DNA of 64,000 nt from Prevotellaceae bacterium (lineage in GTDB: Bacteria > Bacteroidota > Bacteroidia > Bacteroidales > Paludibacteraceae): NCBI GenBank assembly GCA_031271815.1, contig JAISVA010000035.1:62001-126000 (forward strand), written 5' to 3'. Shown here piece by piece: positions 7,984 to 15,783 of the stretch (positions are counted from its first letter, which is position 1; every line of letters begins with the position of its first letter). Below the pieces are notes generated by a model that worked only from the letters and a program-made list of their open reading frames with translations, ran no database searches and had not been told where the DNA came from. The translations under genes were made by a program, and so were the position numbers.

Positions 7984-10392
7984 ATGAGAAAGAGAAAGTG
8001 TTTTATTAAGAAAATCAGCCTATTGGGGCTTATGCAGGTGTTCATCTGTTGTGTTTCTGCAGAGGGAATCAGTATATATGGAAAGGTAACAGACAAAAGT
8101 GGAGAAATTCTTCCCTTTGCTACGCTTTTGTTAACCAATAAAAAAGACTCTGTTTTACAGGTAGCAATTTCAGATACAGCAGGAAATTACAGTATAAATT
8201 GTGATTTATCACCAGACTTATATTATCTAAAAATCTCTTATCTTGGTGTAAAAGACTACCAAGTTCCGGTGAAGATTGAGAGAGAGGAAACAACATATAT
8301 TCAAGATATCTCTTTAACCGGAAACGTGGTGCTGAACGAAGTAGAGGTTACAGCCCGCAGACCAATTATTAAGCAACACGCAGACCGTATTGAGGTGGCG
8401 GTAAACAGTGACATCCTTAATACAGGCAGTTCCGCATTAGATGTTTTACAGCGAGCCCCCGGAGTAACAGTAGACCGTCAAGGCGGGAATGTAAAACTAA
8501 TGGGAAAAGAAGTTTTAATCCTAATTGACGGGCGCGATTCTAAAATAGCTACTAGTGACCTGTTGGCTATGCTTGAAACAATGTCTGCCGAAAATATCGT
8601 TACATTGGATTTGATGACTACTCCGCCTGCACAATACGAAGCCGAAGGAAAAGGAGGGGTCATTAACATAAAAATGAAAAGAGCAAAAAATGAAGGATTC
8701 AATGGTTCGTTATCATCAAGTTTAGGGTACAGCCAATTTTGGAAGTATCGAGAAGGTGCCAATATTTATTATTCCGAAAAGAAAATAGCGCTTTATGGCG
8801 GTGTGAATTATGTGAATGAAAAATGGCATCAACAATCAAGCGACTACTTCTCTTGGGACAATCAAGAAACCGTCTCGTTAATAGAAAGAGAAAGGAATAA
8901 TCCTGCTTTTACTTACCGGACAGGAATAGATTACAATATAAACAACAAGAACGACATAGGTTGGGCAATAGACGGATATTTTAACCCGAATAATACATAT
9001 ACGGGAAATGCTGAAAGTAAAATCTTGACCCAATCTAAACTTGACTCCTTGATCAAAAATGAATACAGTAGTCCGTCTAAATCAAATAACATACACTCTA
9101 ACATATACTACAAACATACTTTTGATAAAAAAAGCACATTGAAAGCTAATTTCGATTATCTGTATAATTGGTTTGAAGAAAAAGGGAATTACAATGGAAA
9201 AACGTATGATGATGCACAAAATTTGTTAAGTGATTGGTCGTTGACAAATCCATCACAAGCCGAAACCAACGTATGGGCTTTTCGAGCAGACTATGATCGA
9301 AAAATGAGAAAAACGGGACAATTGGATGCTGGGATGAAAAGCAGCCTTGTAACGATTGATTATAATGGAAGTTACCTTTTTACGCAGAATAACAATCAAC
9401 GTTCCCGTACCAGTACTTTCGATTATGCCGAACAAAACCACGCATTATATGCTGCTTGGTCTGATAAGTTGGGAGATAAATTCAGTTATAAAATAGGGAT
9501 ACGGGGAGAATTTACGCGAACCACTGCCGATTCCGAAACCACTTCCGGTATTATAGACACCTCTTATATTGAACTTTTTCCTTCTGTTTTTCTGATGTAT
9601 TCACTTACCGACAAACATATTTTCAAACTTGCTTATAACAAGCGGATTAGCCGTCCTTCTTACCGGATGTTGAACCCATTCGAATATTACATATCTCAAA
9701 TCTCCGTCATAGCAGGTTCTCCCAATCTTTTCCCTTCCATTACTCATAACATAGAATTGGGACATGTTTACAATAATTTCTTGACTACCAATTTATTTTA
9801 CATATACAACAAAGACGTGATTGCACAAGTAGTCAAACGTTCAGAAACAGACCTGAACACTACTATTAATTTTTACGACAATATTGGAGAGAGCCACGAG
9901 TGGGGATTTTTTACCGGAGGATACAAACAACTGCTGAAATGGTGGGGCATTTATGCTCAAGTAACGGCTTATTACACCTATACCGATTTTCTCATAATGG
10001 GACAACCGGAACGAAAAGAACAGCTTCAGGCTTCCACATCCATCTCCAGCCAGTTTTTCTTGCCCAAAGAAATCAAACTCGAACTTTCTGGTTATGCACA
10101 AAGTCCGGAAATAGCCGGATTCTATGAACGTCGATCATTTTACTCTCTCAATTTTAATGCCGCAAAAACGTTTGGGGAAAAGCGAAATCTAACCTTATCA
10201 TTCAAAATAAATGATTTGTTAAACTCCGATAAACGCCGTTCCATAGGCTATTCCGATGGCATTCGTATGGACATAAGAAACAGATTCGACTCAAGACAAT
10301 TCTGGCTTTCGGCTCTGTGGAAATTTGGAAAAGGGGAAAATAAAAATGTAAAAAAACAGAATATCATTGAAGAAGAACAAAAGAGAATGTAG
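7984..10392 (+). CDS. Outer-membrane beta-barrel protein, TonB-receptor-like
   Basis: Predicted outer-membrane barrel of about 802 residues. Order: signal peptide (to about residue 27, ending CVSA); a carboxypeptidase-regulatory-like domain, SIYGKVTDKSGEILPFATLL, near 30-110; a plug-like region with NEVEVTARRP, DVLQRAPGVTVDRQG and LILIDGRDSK; then a long aromatic-rich barrel. This is the OMP_b-brl_3-type layout of Bacteroidota. I prefer ATG 7984 to the in-frame TTG at 7972. It lies 57 bases after YcaO and just before the precursor gene. In this setting it could secrete, re-import or bind the peptide, or act in self-protection. Its base composition is closer to host genes than that of its neighbours. 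Confidence 0.85.
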   Translation: MRKRKCFIKKISLLGLMQVFICCVSAEGISIYGKVTDKSGEILPFATLLLTNKKDSVLQVAISDTAGNYSINCDLSPDLYYLKISYLGVKDYQVPVKIEREETTYIQDISLTGNVVLNEVEVTARRPIIKQHADRIEVAVNSDILNTGSSALDVLQRAPGVTVDRQGGNVKLMGKEVLILIDGRDSKIATSDLLAMLETMSAENIVTLDLMTTPPAQYEAEGKGGVINIKMKRAKNEGFNGSLSSSLGYSQFWKYREGANIYYSEKKIALYGGVNYVNEKWHQQSSDYFSWDNQETVSLIERERNNPAFTYRTGIDYNINNKNDIGWAIDGYFNPNNTYTGNAESKILTQSKLDSLIKNEYSSPSKSNNIHSNIYYKHTFDKKSTLKANFDYLYNWFEEKGNYNGKTYDDAQNLLSDWSLTNPSQAETNVWAFRADYDRKMRKTGQLDAGMKSSLVTIDYNGSYLFTQNNNQRSRTSTFDYAEQNHALYAAWSDKLGDKFSYKIGIRGEFTRTTADSETTSGIIDTSYIELFPSVFLMYSLTDKHIFKLAYNKRISRPSYRMLNPFEYYISQISVIAGSPNLFPSITHNIELGHVYNNFLTTNLFYIYNKDVIAQVVKRSETDLNTTINFYDNIGESHEWGFFTGGYKQLLKWWGIYAQVTAYYTYTDFLIMGQPERKEQLQASTSISSQFFLPKEIKLELSGYAQSPEIAGFYERRSFYSLNFNAAKTFGEKRNLTLSFKINDLLNSDKRRSIGYSDGIRMDIRNRFDSRQFWLSALWKFGKGENKNVKKQNIIEEEQKRM

Positions 10393-10475
10393 TTACTTGC
10401 AAATTCTATTTTGAACAGAACAGCGGTTACCGAAAAGCTTGAATAGAGTAGGTGTCATTATTAAAATTTTTTCAA

Positions 10476-10601
10476 ATGAAAAGTTTAAGAAAATTAAAAT
10501 TGGATTCGGAAAAAATGAAATTCGAAATCCTCAATGAAGGATTTATGAACCGAGTCAGAGGCGGATATTGCTGTGGCAATGGATGCGACAATTTGTCGTA
10601 A
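10476..10601 (+). CDS. RiPP precursor peptide, Gly-Gly leader, Cys-rich core
   Basis: A 41-codon gene. The leader is MKSLRKLKLDSEKMKFEILN, then EGFMNRVRGG, 30 residues, amphipathic and ending in the double-glycine motif cleaved by C39 peptidases. The core is YCCGNGCDNLS: one Tyr, three Cys, one Ser, no Thr. The leader resembles the Bacteroidota GG-type natural-product precursors that accompany SPASM radical SAM enzymes; I recognise this from pattern, not from a search. The gene sits directly before a radical SAM gene and within a cluster that has the matching C39 exporter. A hairpin follows the stop. It is the only precursor-like gene found in the cluster's intergenic gaps. Confidence 0.85.
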   Translation: MKSLRKLKLDSEKMKFEILNEGFMNRVRGGYCCGNGCDNLS

Positions 10602-10611
10602 TTAACGCCGG

Positions 10612-10649
10612 TTAAGGTTGTATGAAAATTACATTTCGTACGACCTTAA
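10612..10649 (+). terminator. Hairpin after precursor gene (attenuator-like)
   Basis: TTAAGGTTGTA pairs with TACGACCTTAA (one G-T pair) across a 16-base loop and is followed by a T-rich stretch TTTATTTCTTATT. It probably stops much of the transcription after the precursor, so peptide mRNA exceeds enzyme mRNA. Confidence 0.6.
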
Positions 10650-10697
10650 TTTATTTCTTATTGCTATATTATTTCGTAAATTTTAACAATTCTCTAT

Positions 10698-11984
10698 ATG
10701 GGTGTAAAATATAAAAAATCAAAATATGATATATTTCTAAATCAAAATATCATATATAATTTATTGTCTAGAAGTTTTATACAAGTAAATGAAGATTTAT
10801 ATAATTATCTAAAAACAAACAACGATTTCACCGTAAATGAATTGGGAAATGTATTCAACAAATTAGTAGAATATAATATTATTTCTCAAGATAATGAATT
10901 ATCTATTATTGATTATCAATACAATCGAGCGAAATTCGCTCAAGATGCTGCTTCATATATTATTTATCCAACATTACTTTGCAATTTTGATTGCCATTAC
11001 TGTTTTGAAACGAATAAAAAAAGCCAGTTAGATGATAACAATACAGAGATATTGAAAAAATTTCTTTCTACTCAAGCAGAAAGCCTTAGGGAGTTAAAAA
11101 TTCGATGGAGCGGAGGTGAACCATTATTGGTGTGGAAAAAAATAAAATTATTAACCACTGCTATTTTGGAAAATGCACAGCATCTTCAATATAATTTTAG
11201 TATGGCTACAAATGGATATTATTTGAATGAAATTGTAGCAAACGAACTTTATGACCTTCATTTCAGCGATCTGCAAATAACAATAGACGGAACACAGGCA
11301 GAACATAACAAAATCAGATTCACAGCAACGGATAAAGATACCTATTCCAAAATTATTGACGGAATAAAAATTGCATCTAAAATAATGCCGATCAGAATTC
11401 GGTTTAACGTTTATCAAGAGAATAAAAATTCTTTTCCTAACTTTTTAGATGAGTTAGAAAAAAGGAATGTTAACAATGAAAATATTGAAATATTTGTCAA
11501 ACCAATCCTTTCCAAGCAAGATTCCTCTTGTTCTTGTGGTTTACTGGATGATAAAGAATTTTTTGAACAAGAACTAAAATTATGTAGTATAGCCGAGAAA
11601 AAAGGATTTAAGTATTCAATGCACCCTAATTTCCGTAATGATGTAAGATGTTTATTTCATCAGACCAATTCGTTTGTCATAGACCCAGACCTTTCTTTAT
11701 ATAAATGTGCTCTTGATGTTGGTCTGAAAAGCAAAGAAGTAGGAAAAATTAATAGTTTTTCTAAAATTGAAATATCTGATGATGAATATATAAAAAATTG
11801 TTTGTCTTACAGTCCAATAACGATGGATGAATGTCGAAATTGTAAAGTCTTGCCTATTTGTTATGGAAAATGTCCATTGGGACAAGGTAACCATTATATC
11901 AAGGATAAAGGATGTATTCCGGAAAAAAAATCAATCAAATTTAAACTAAATCAATTCATTAACAATGGAATAGAAATTATATAA
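10698..11984 (+). CDS. Radical SAM/SPASM peptide maturase
   Basis: Radical SAM enzyme of 428 residues. The N-terminal 80 residues look like a peptide-recognition (PqqD/RRE-like) region, YDIFLNQNIIYNLLSRSF. The SAM-binding cluster motif is CNFDCHYC (C95, C99, C102), followed by RWSGGEPLL, the GGE motif. The C-terminal SPASM domain shows C318, C337, then CRNCKVLPICYGKC (C379, C382, C388, C392) and C406, enough ligands for two auxiliary Fe-S clusters. Such enzymes form thioether or C-C/C-O crosslinks or other radical modifications on RiPP cores. The position immediately after the precursor makes YCCGNGCDNLS its likely substrate. The gene is markedly AT-rich. Confidence 0.92.
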   Translation: MGVKYKKSKYDIFLNQNIIYNLLSRSFIQVNEDLYNYLKTNNDFTVNELGNVFNKLVEYNIISQDNELSIIDYQYNRAKFAQDAASYIIYPTLLCNFDCHYCFETNKKSQLDDNNTEILKKFLSTQAESLRELKIRWSGGEPLLVWKKIKLLTTAILENAQHLQYNFSMATNGYYLNEIVANELYDLHFSDLQITIDGTQAEHNKIRFTATDKDTYSKIIDGIKIASKIMPIRIRFNVYQENKNSFPNFLDELEKRNVNNENIEIFVKPILSKQDSSCSCGLLDDKEFFEQELKLCSIAEKKGFKYSMHPNFRNDVRCLFHQTNSFVIDPDLSLYKCALDVGLKSKEVGKINSFSKIEISDDEYIKNCLSYSPITMDECRNCKVLPICYGKCPLGQGNHYIKDKGCIPEKKSIKFKLNQFINNGIEII

Positions 11985-12034
11985 ATATTATATGGCATCT
12001 ATTTTTGTCTTAAATGTAAAATAAATTTTTCATC

Positions 12035-13876
12035 ATGGTTTTATTATTATTTTGTCCATCTAAAGGAACTCCGAATCATCCCCCATTAGCCATTTCATCG
12101 TTGGCTTCATATTTAAAGGAAAATAAAATTGAATCTTCTGTATTAGATATAAATAAATCGATAAATATTGAAAATGCAGAGTTAAGTAATAAAATCAATC
12201 ATTACTTTGCAAATCCATCATCATTTTATGAATATCCGGTTGACGTTGAAACTATTAAGAATATTGATACGATTTATAATTTTCCATTACTACTATCTAT
12301 ATTAGAAAGAAATGAGAAAGCTCAATATTGTATGGATGATGATGAAAAATTGTTTGCAGAGCAATTAGAAACAGAAATTGAGTATAGAGCCGACCAAATC
12401 ATAAAATCAAATGCCAAATATGTTGGTTTTTCAACCTATATAAGCAATATTGCCTATTCTTGCATTTTATCAAAAAGACTCAAAGAAAAAAATTCTGATA
12501 TTATTACTTTTTTTGGAGGAAGCTCTACGGCTTATTCTCCTATCAGAGAGTTTCTTTTATCTATGAAAATTGTAGATTTCATAGTTGTTGGAGAAGGTGA
12601 AAATCCTATTTTGCATTTAATTCAAAATTTAAAAGAATACGGTGCTTCTCTTCACTATAATACAATTTATTCTGCCAATATAGCTCCTTCATCTTTGAAA
12701 GATAATGAAATAGCAGTTCCTATCGTTTCGGATTTGGATACATTACCATTCCCTGATTTTTCCTCATACGATCTTACCCTATATTATCCTGTAAATAAGG
12801 AATATATAATATTGCCAATCGTCTCATCACGAGGATGTATTAACCAATGTGCTTACTGTTCCGAAACCCAATATTGGCGCAAGTTTAGACAACGAAGCGT
12901 AGATAATGTAATTCAAGAAATTAAAAGTGGAATTGATAAATATAACGCAAAAGCTTTTTTCTTTCATGACAGCCTAATAAATGGTAATATAAAATGGCTA
13001 AATGAATTTTGTGAAAAAATTATTGAAGAACAACTTGATATACAATGGTATTCTTTTGCTTCAGTGCAAAATCTGGATTATGAAATACTTAAGAAGGTGC
13101 GACAATCGGGATGTGCGCGATTAACTTTAGGTATAGAACATATCAGTACAAAGATACTAAAAGAGATGAGTAAACACTCTTCGTTTGAAAAAGCGAAGCA
13201 AGTATTAGAAGATTGTATTGAGTTAGGTATTTTACCTGTTGCAAACATTATTTATGGATTACCGGGAGAGTCCGATGAAGATTTTGCCAATTTACTCTAT
13301 TTTATGGCTTTACCGCAATTTAAAGGAAATGTATATTTTGCATTTCGACCATTTGAAATTAGAGTAGGTTCATCGGTCACCGATAAGATTATAGAAGAGA
13401 TGAAAGAAATATATGTAAAGAATACAGATTTCTCAATGTTTACGCAGGAGATGCAGAAGATATTTCAAAAAATAAACATTTACTGGCTTCCGGATAAAAA
13501 CTACATAGATAAACTCACGTCTAAAAAGAATGTCTTAGATAAATTCTTAAGAACTCAAGAGTTGGAATTAAACACTCAACGTACTGTAGTACTTAGATAT
13601 GATATAGTTCCGGTATTGAAATCTATTATTAAATTGGAAAGTATCCCATTGATAAAAACTGACCATATTCAAGAAATAGAAGCCAACTTACCTTACATCC
13701 AACAAATAATCATAATGGGAGCTGAAGAAAAAATGAGTTTATTAGAAATGAGTGAACAAATGTATAGTGAACTTAATTTGGACGATTCAAATGAAATTGA
13801 AAAAAACAAAATAGAACAGATATTGATTGATAATGCAATTCTCTTAACTCAGAAAGATATTTTACAATGGAATTAG
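12035..13876 (+). CDS. B12-binding-domain radical SAM enzyme
   Basis: A 613-residue protein with an N-terminal Rossmann-like B12-binding region (residues about 1-200; PPLAISSLASYLKENKI, then VGFSTYISNIAYS, FFGGSSTAYSP and DFIVVGEGENP) and a radical SAM domain with CINQCAYC (C268, C272, C275) preceded by PIVSSRG. The classical DxHxxG cobalamin ligand motif is not seen, which is common in this class. The rest is an AT-rich C-terminal extension of unknown role. In RiPP clusters such enzymes usually C-methylate unactivated carbons, but other reactions are known. It lies 50 bases after the SPASM gene and 12 bases before the LanC-like gene, so the three are probably co-transcribed. Confidence 0.9.
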   Translation: MVLLLFCPSKGTPNHPPLAISSLASYLKENKIESSVLDINKSINIENAELSNKINHYFANPSSFYEYPVDVETIKNIDTIYNFPLLLSILERNEKAQYCMDDDEKLFAEQLETEIEYRADQIIKSNAKYVGFSTYISNIAYSCILSKRLKEKNSDIITFFGGSSTAYSPIREFLLSMKIVDFIVVGEGENPILHLIQNLKEYGASLHYNTIYSANIAPSSLKDNEIAVPIVSDLDTLPFPDFSSYDLTLYYPVNKEYIILPIVSSRGCINQCAYCSETQYWRKFRQRSVDNVIQEIKSGIDKYNAKAFFFHDSLINGNIKWLNEFCEKIIEEQLDIQWYSFASVQNLDYEILKKVRQSGCARLTLGIEHISTKILKEMSKHSSFEKAKQVLEDCIELGILPVANIIYGLPGESDEDFANLLYFMALPQFKGNVYFAFRPFEIRVGSSVTDKIIEEMKEIYVKNTDFSMFTQEMQKIFQKINIYWLPDKNYIDKLTSKKNVLDKFLRTQELELNTQRTVVLRYDIVPVLKSIIKLESIPLIKTDHIQEIEANLPYIQQIIIMGAEEKMSLLEMSEQMYSELNLDDSNEIEKNKIEQILIDNAILLTQKDILQWN

Positions 13877-13888
13877 TAGAAGTAGTTT

Positions 13889-14698
13889 ATGAATGAAAAT
13901 ATTAAAGATATATCAAAGAATTTAGAAATACTTGCATCTAACACTCTTCAATTAGGATTAAGAAAAGGATTGACAGGTATTGCTTTGTACTTTTTTTTCT
14001 ATGCTCGTTTCTCAAGAGATGAAAGATATGAAGAAATAGCTAATGGATTATTAGAAAGGATATTAAAGTATATACCTAAAAATAATTCTTATGACTTTGC
14101 CCACGAATTTACCGATATAGGACGAACAATTAACTTTTTGTCCAATGAAAAGTTTTTTGAAGTTGAGGATGATGAATTTGCTGGGTATTTTGAAGAATCT
14201 CTAATACTTCGTATGAAACTGGATGTGGGAACTGATTTTAGCTTTTGTTACGGAATTACTGGGCTTTGCGATCTTTTCTTAAACAGAGAAAATCAAGAAG
14301 AAGCATTAGACATAACAATTAAGCATCTTTATAGCGGACTGCGGGTTAAAGGACACCCTAAACATCCGATAGAATCTGTATTTTTATTTCCTTCTGAAGT
14401 ATTACGAGACGTAAAGATTTTCTTCCTTAAATTAGAAAAAATGAATATCCCAATTCCTCAAAAAAAGTTATTAGATCACGCCATTCGGAAAGTTGAGTTT
14501 AAGAAAGTGCTTCGTAGCAATTGTCCCGAATATTCAGTTTTACAAGATTTGCGGGAAGCGGAAATAATAGGCAATCAACAAAAAATCCAATCATTGCTGG
14601 AAACCATTGCAACAACCTCGTCTGATTTGATATTTAAGGGATTGGCATCCTTATCATTGGCTGATAATTCATTGCCTGCATGGTGGAAATTAGTTTAA
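13889..14698 (+). CDS. LanC-like protein, short
   Basis: A 269-residue protein that I read as a shortened LanC-like (alpha-barrel) protein. The LanC-type block GLRKGLTGIALYFFFYARFS lies at residues 23-42 and SFCYGITGLC at 118-127 resembles the family CYGxxG motif with a possible zinc ligand Cys120. The later Cys-His zinc pair (CHG) of true cyclases is not found, and the protein is about two thirds of the usual length. No LanB, LanM or other dehydratase is present. It may bind the peptide, catalyse an unusual Cys addition or be non-catalytic. Neighbours are the B12-type radical SAM gene (12 bases upstream) and the glycosyltransferase (13 bases downstream). Confidence 0.6.
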   Translation: MNENIKDISKNLEILASNTLQLGLRKGLTGIALYFFFYARFSRDERYEEIANGLLERILKYIPKNNSYDFAHEFTDIGRTINFLSNEKFFEVEDDEFAGYFEESLILRMKLDVGTDFSFCYGITGLCDLFLNRENQEEALDITIKHLYSGLRVKGHPKHPIESVFLFPSEVLRDVKIFFLKLEKMNIPIPQKKLLDHAIRKVEFKKVLRSNCPEYSVLQDLREAEIIGNQQKIQSLLETIATTSSDLIFKGLASLSLADNSLPAWWKLV

Positions 14699-14711
14699 AA
14701 TAGAACGACAA

Positions 14712-15695
14712 ATGAAGAAAAAAGTATCAATCATTATTCCTGTTTACAATGTTGAATCTTATTTGGAAGAATGTCTCCAATCGGTTGTAAACCAAACTTT
14801 TCAAGATATGGAAATCATTTTGATTGATGATGGATCCTCTGACCGTTCACCGGATATAATGAGAATGTTTGCAGAACAGGACGACCGGATAAAAATCATT
14901 ACTCAAGTTAATAGCGGTGTTTCGGCAGCAAGAAATAGAGGTCTTCGCGCAGCTTCGGGTGAATATTTTCTATTTATTGACAGTGATGATGCCATTTTGC
15001 CAAATACCGTAGAATCTCTTTATCGTCGAGCTATTAAAAACCAAAACGATCTTTTAATTGGTAATGTGATTTATATTCGGGCAAACGGAGAGCGATCAAT
15101 TCTATTTAAACGAAAAGAGGAAATATATAATCAAACCTGCATCTCTGGAGAAGAATGTTATTTTAAACTAATGGAAGATAAAATGTTTCCTCCATTGGTC
15201 TATCTATTCTTTATGAAACGAGAGTTGATTTTCAAACATAAGATTTTCTTCAAAGAAGGTGTTATACATGAAGATGAATTGTGGTGTGTAAAAGCGATGT
15301 TGAGCGCAACAAAAGTCTCCTTGATTGACTTTTGTTATTATAACTATTTTCAACGTAATGGTTCATTGATGAATTCCAATAACAAAGCATTTCGCATGAA
15401 GTCATTATTTATCGTAGCCAAAGAGCTGAATAAGATTGCCAGAAAATTGAAAAAAGAAAATAAAACAGAAGTTGCCGGAAGCATTTATATGAAAATATTC
15501 GGACTTTTCTTCTTTATGAATGAATTGTCAAGGCAAATAGAAGAGATAACATTTGAAGTCCATCACTATTTTTCAAAATTATTGAAAGAAAGTTATCCGA
15601 CTCTCTCTTATTCCCAGCAAAGGGAATGTTTGATGAGTTATTATTTTTCAAATCCTCAAATTCAACAGAAAATGACAATCTTGTCTGAATCTTAA
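14712..15695 (+). CDS. Family 2 glycosyltransferase
   Basis: GT-A fold glycosyltransferase of 327 residues. The N-terminus is KVSIIIPVYNVESYLEECLQ, with the nucleotide-sugar motif DDGSSD at 39-44 and the metal-binding DSDD at 90-93; VIHEDELWC near residue 185 is the usual acceptor-side acidic motif. It is placed inside the RiPP operon, 13 bases after the LanC-like gene, so a peptide substrate is plausible: S-glycosylation of Cys by a GT2 enzyme is known from the SunS/sublancin type of glycocin. A cell-surface polysaccharide role cannot be ruled out. A hairpin after the stop separates it from the exporter gene. Confidence 0.85.
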   Translation: MKKKVSIIIPVYNVESYLEECLQSVVNQTFQDMEIILIDDGSSDRSPDIMRMFAEQDDRIKIITQVNSGVSAARNRGLRAASGEYFLFIDSDDAILPNTVESLYRRAIKNQNDLLIGNVIYIRANGERSILFKRKEEIYNQTCISGEECYFKLMEDKMFPPLVYLFFMKRELIFKHKIFFKEGVIHEDELWCVKAMLSATKVSLIDFCYYNYFQRNGSLMNSNNKAFRMKSLFIVAKELNKIARKLKKENKTEVAGSIYMKIFGLFFFMNELSRQIEEITFEVHHYFSKLLKESYPTLSYSQQRECLMSYYFSNPQIQQKMTILSES

Positions 15696-15697
15696 TT

Positions 15698-15752
15698 TAC
15701 AAGATTATCAAAGTTAAGTTTGTTCCTTATCTTTGATAATCTTAATCTTGTA
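15698..15752. terminator. Hairpin between maturation and export genes
   Basis: TACAAGATTATCAAAG pairs with CTTTGATAATCTT...CTTGTA, interrupted by a short bulge. There is no T-run on the plus side; read on the minus strand the stem is preceded by TTTTTA. It may be a weak terminator or a small dispersed palindrome. Confidence 0.4.
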
Positions 15753-15783
15753 AAAATCGTGGTATAGACAATTAAAGGTAGAT

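Noticed and set aside
6085..13876. YcaO and B12-type radical SAM proteins both have 613 residues, suggesting duplication
   Set aside because: The sequences share no motifs or fold; the equal length is coincidence.
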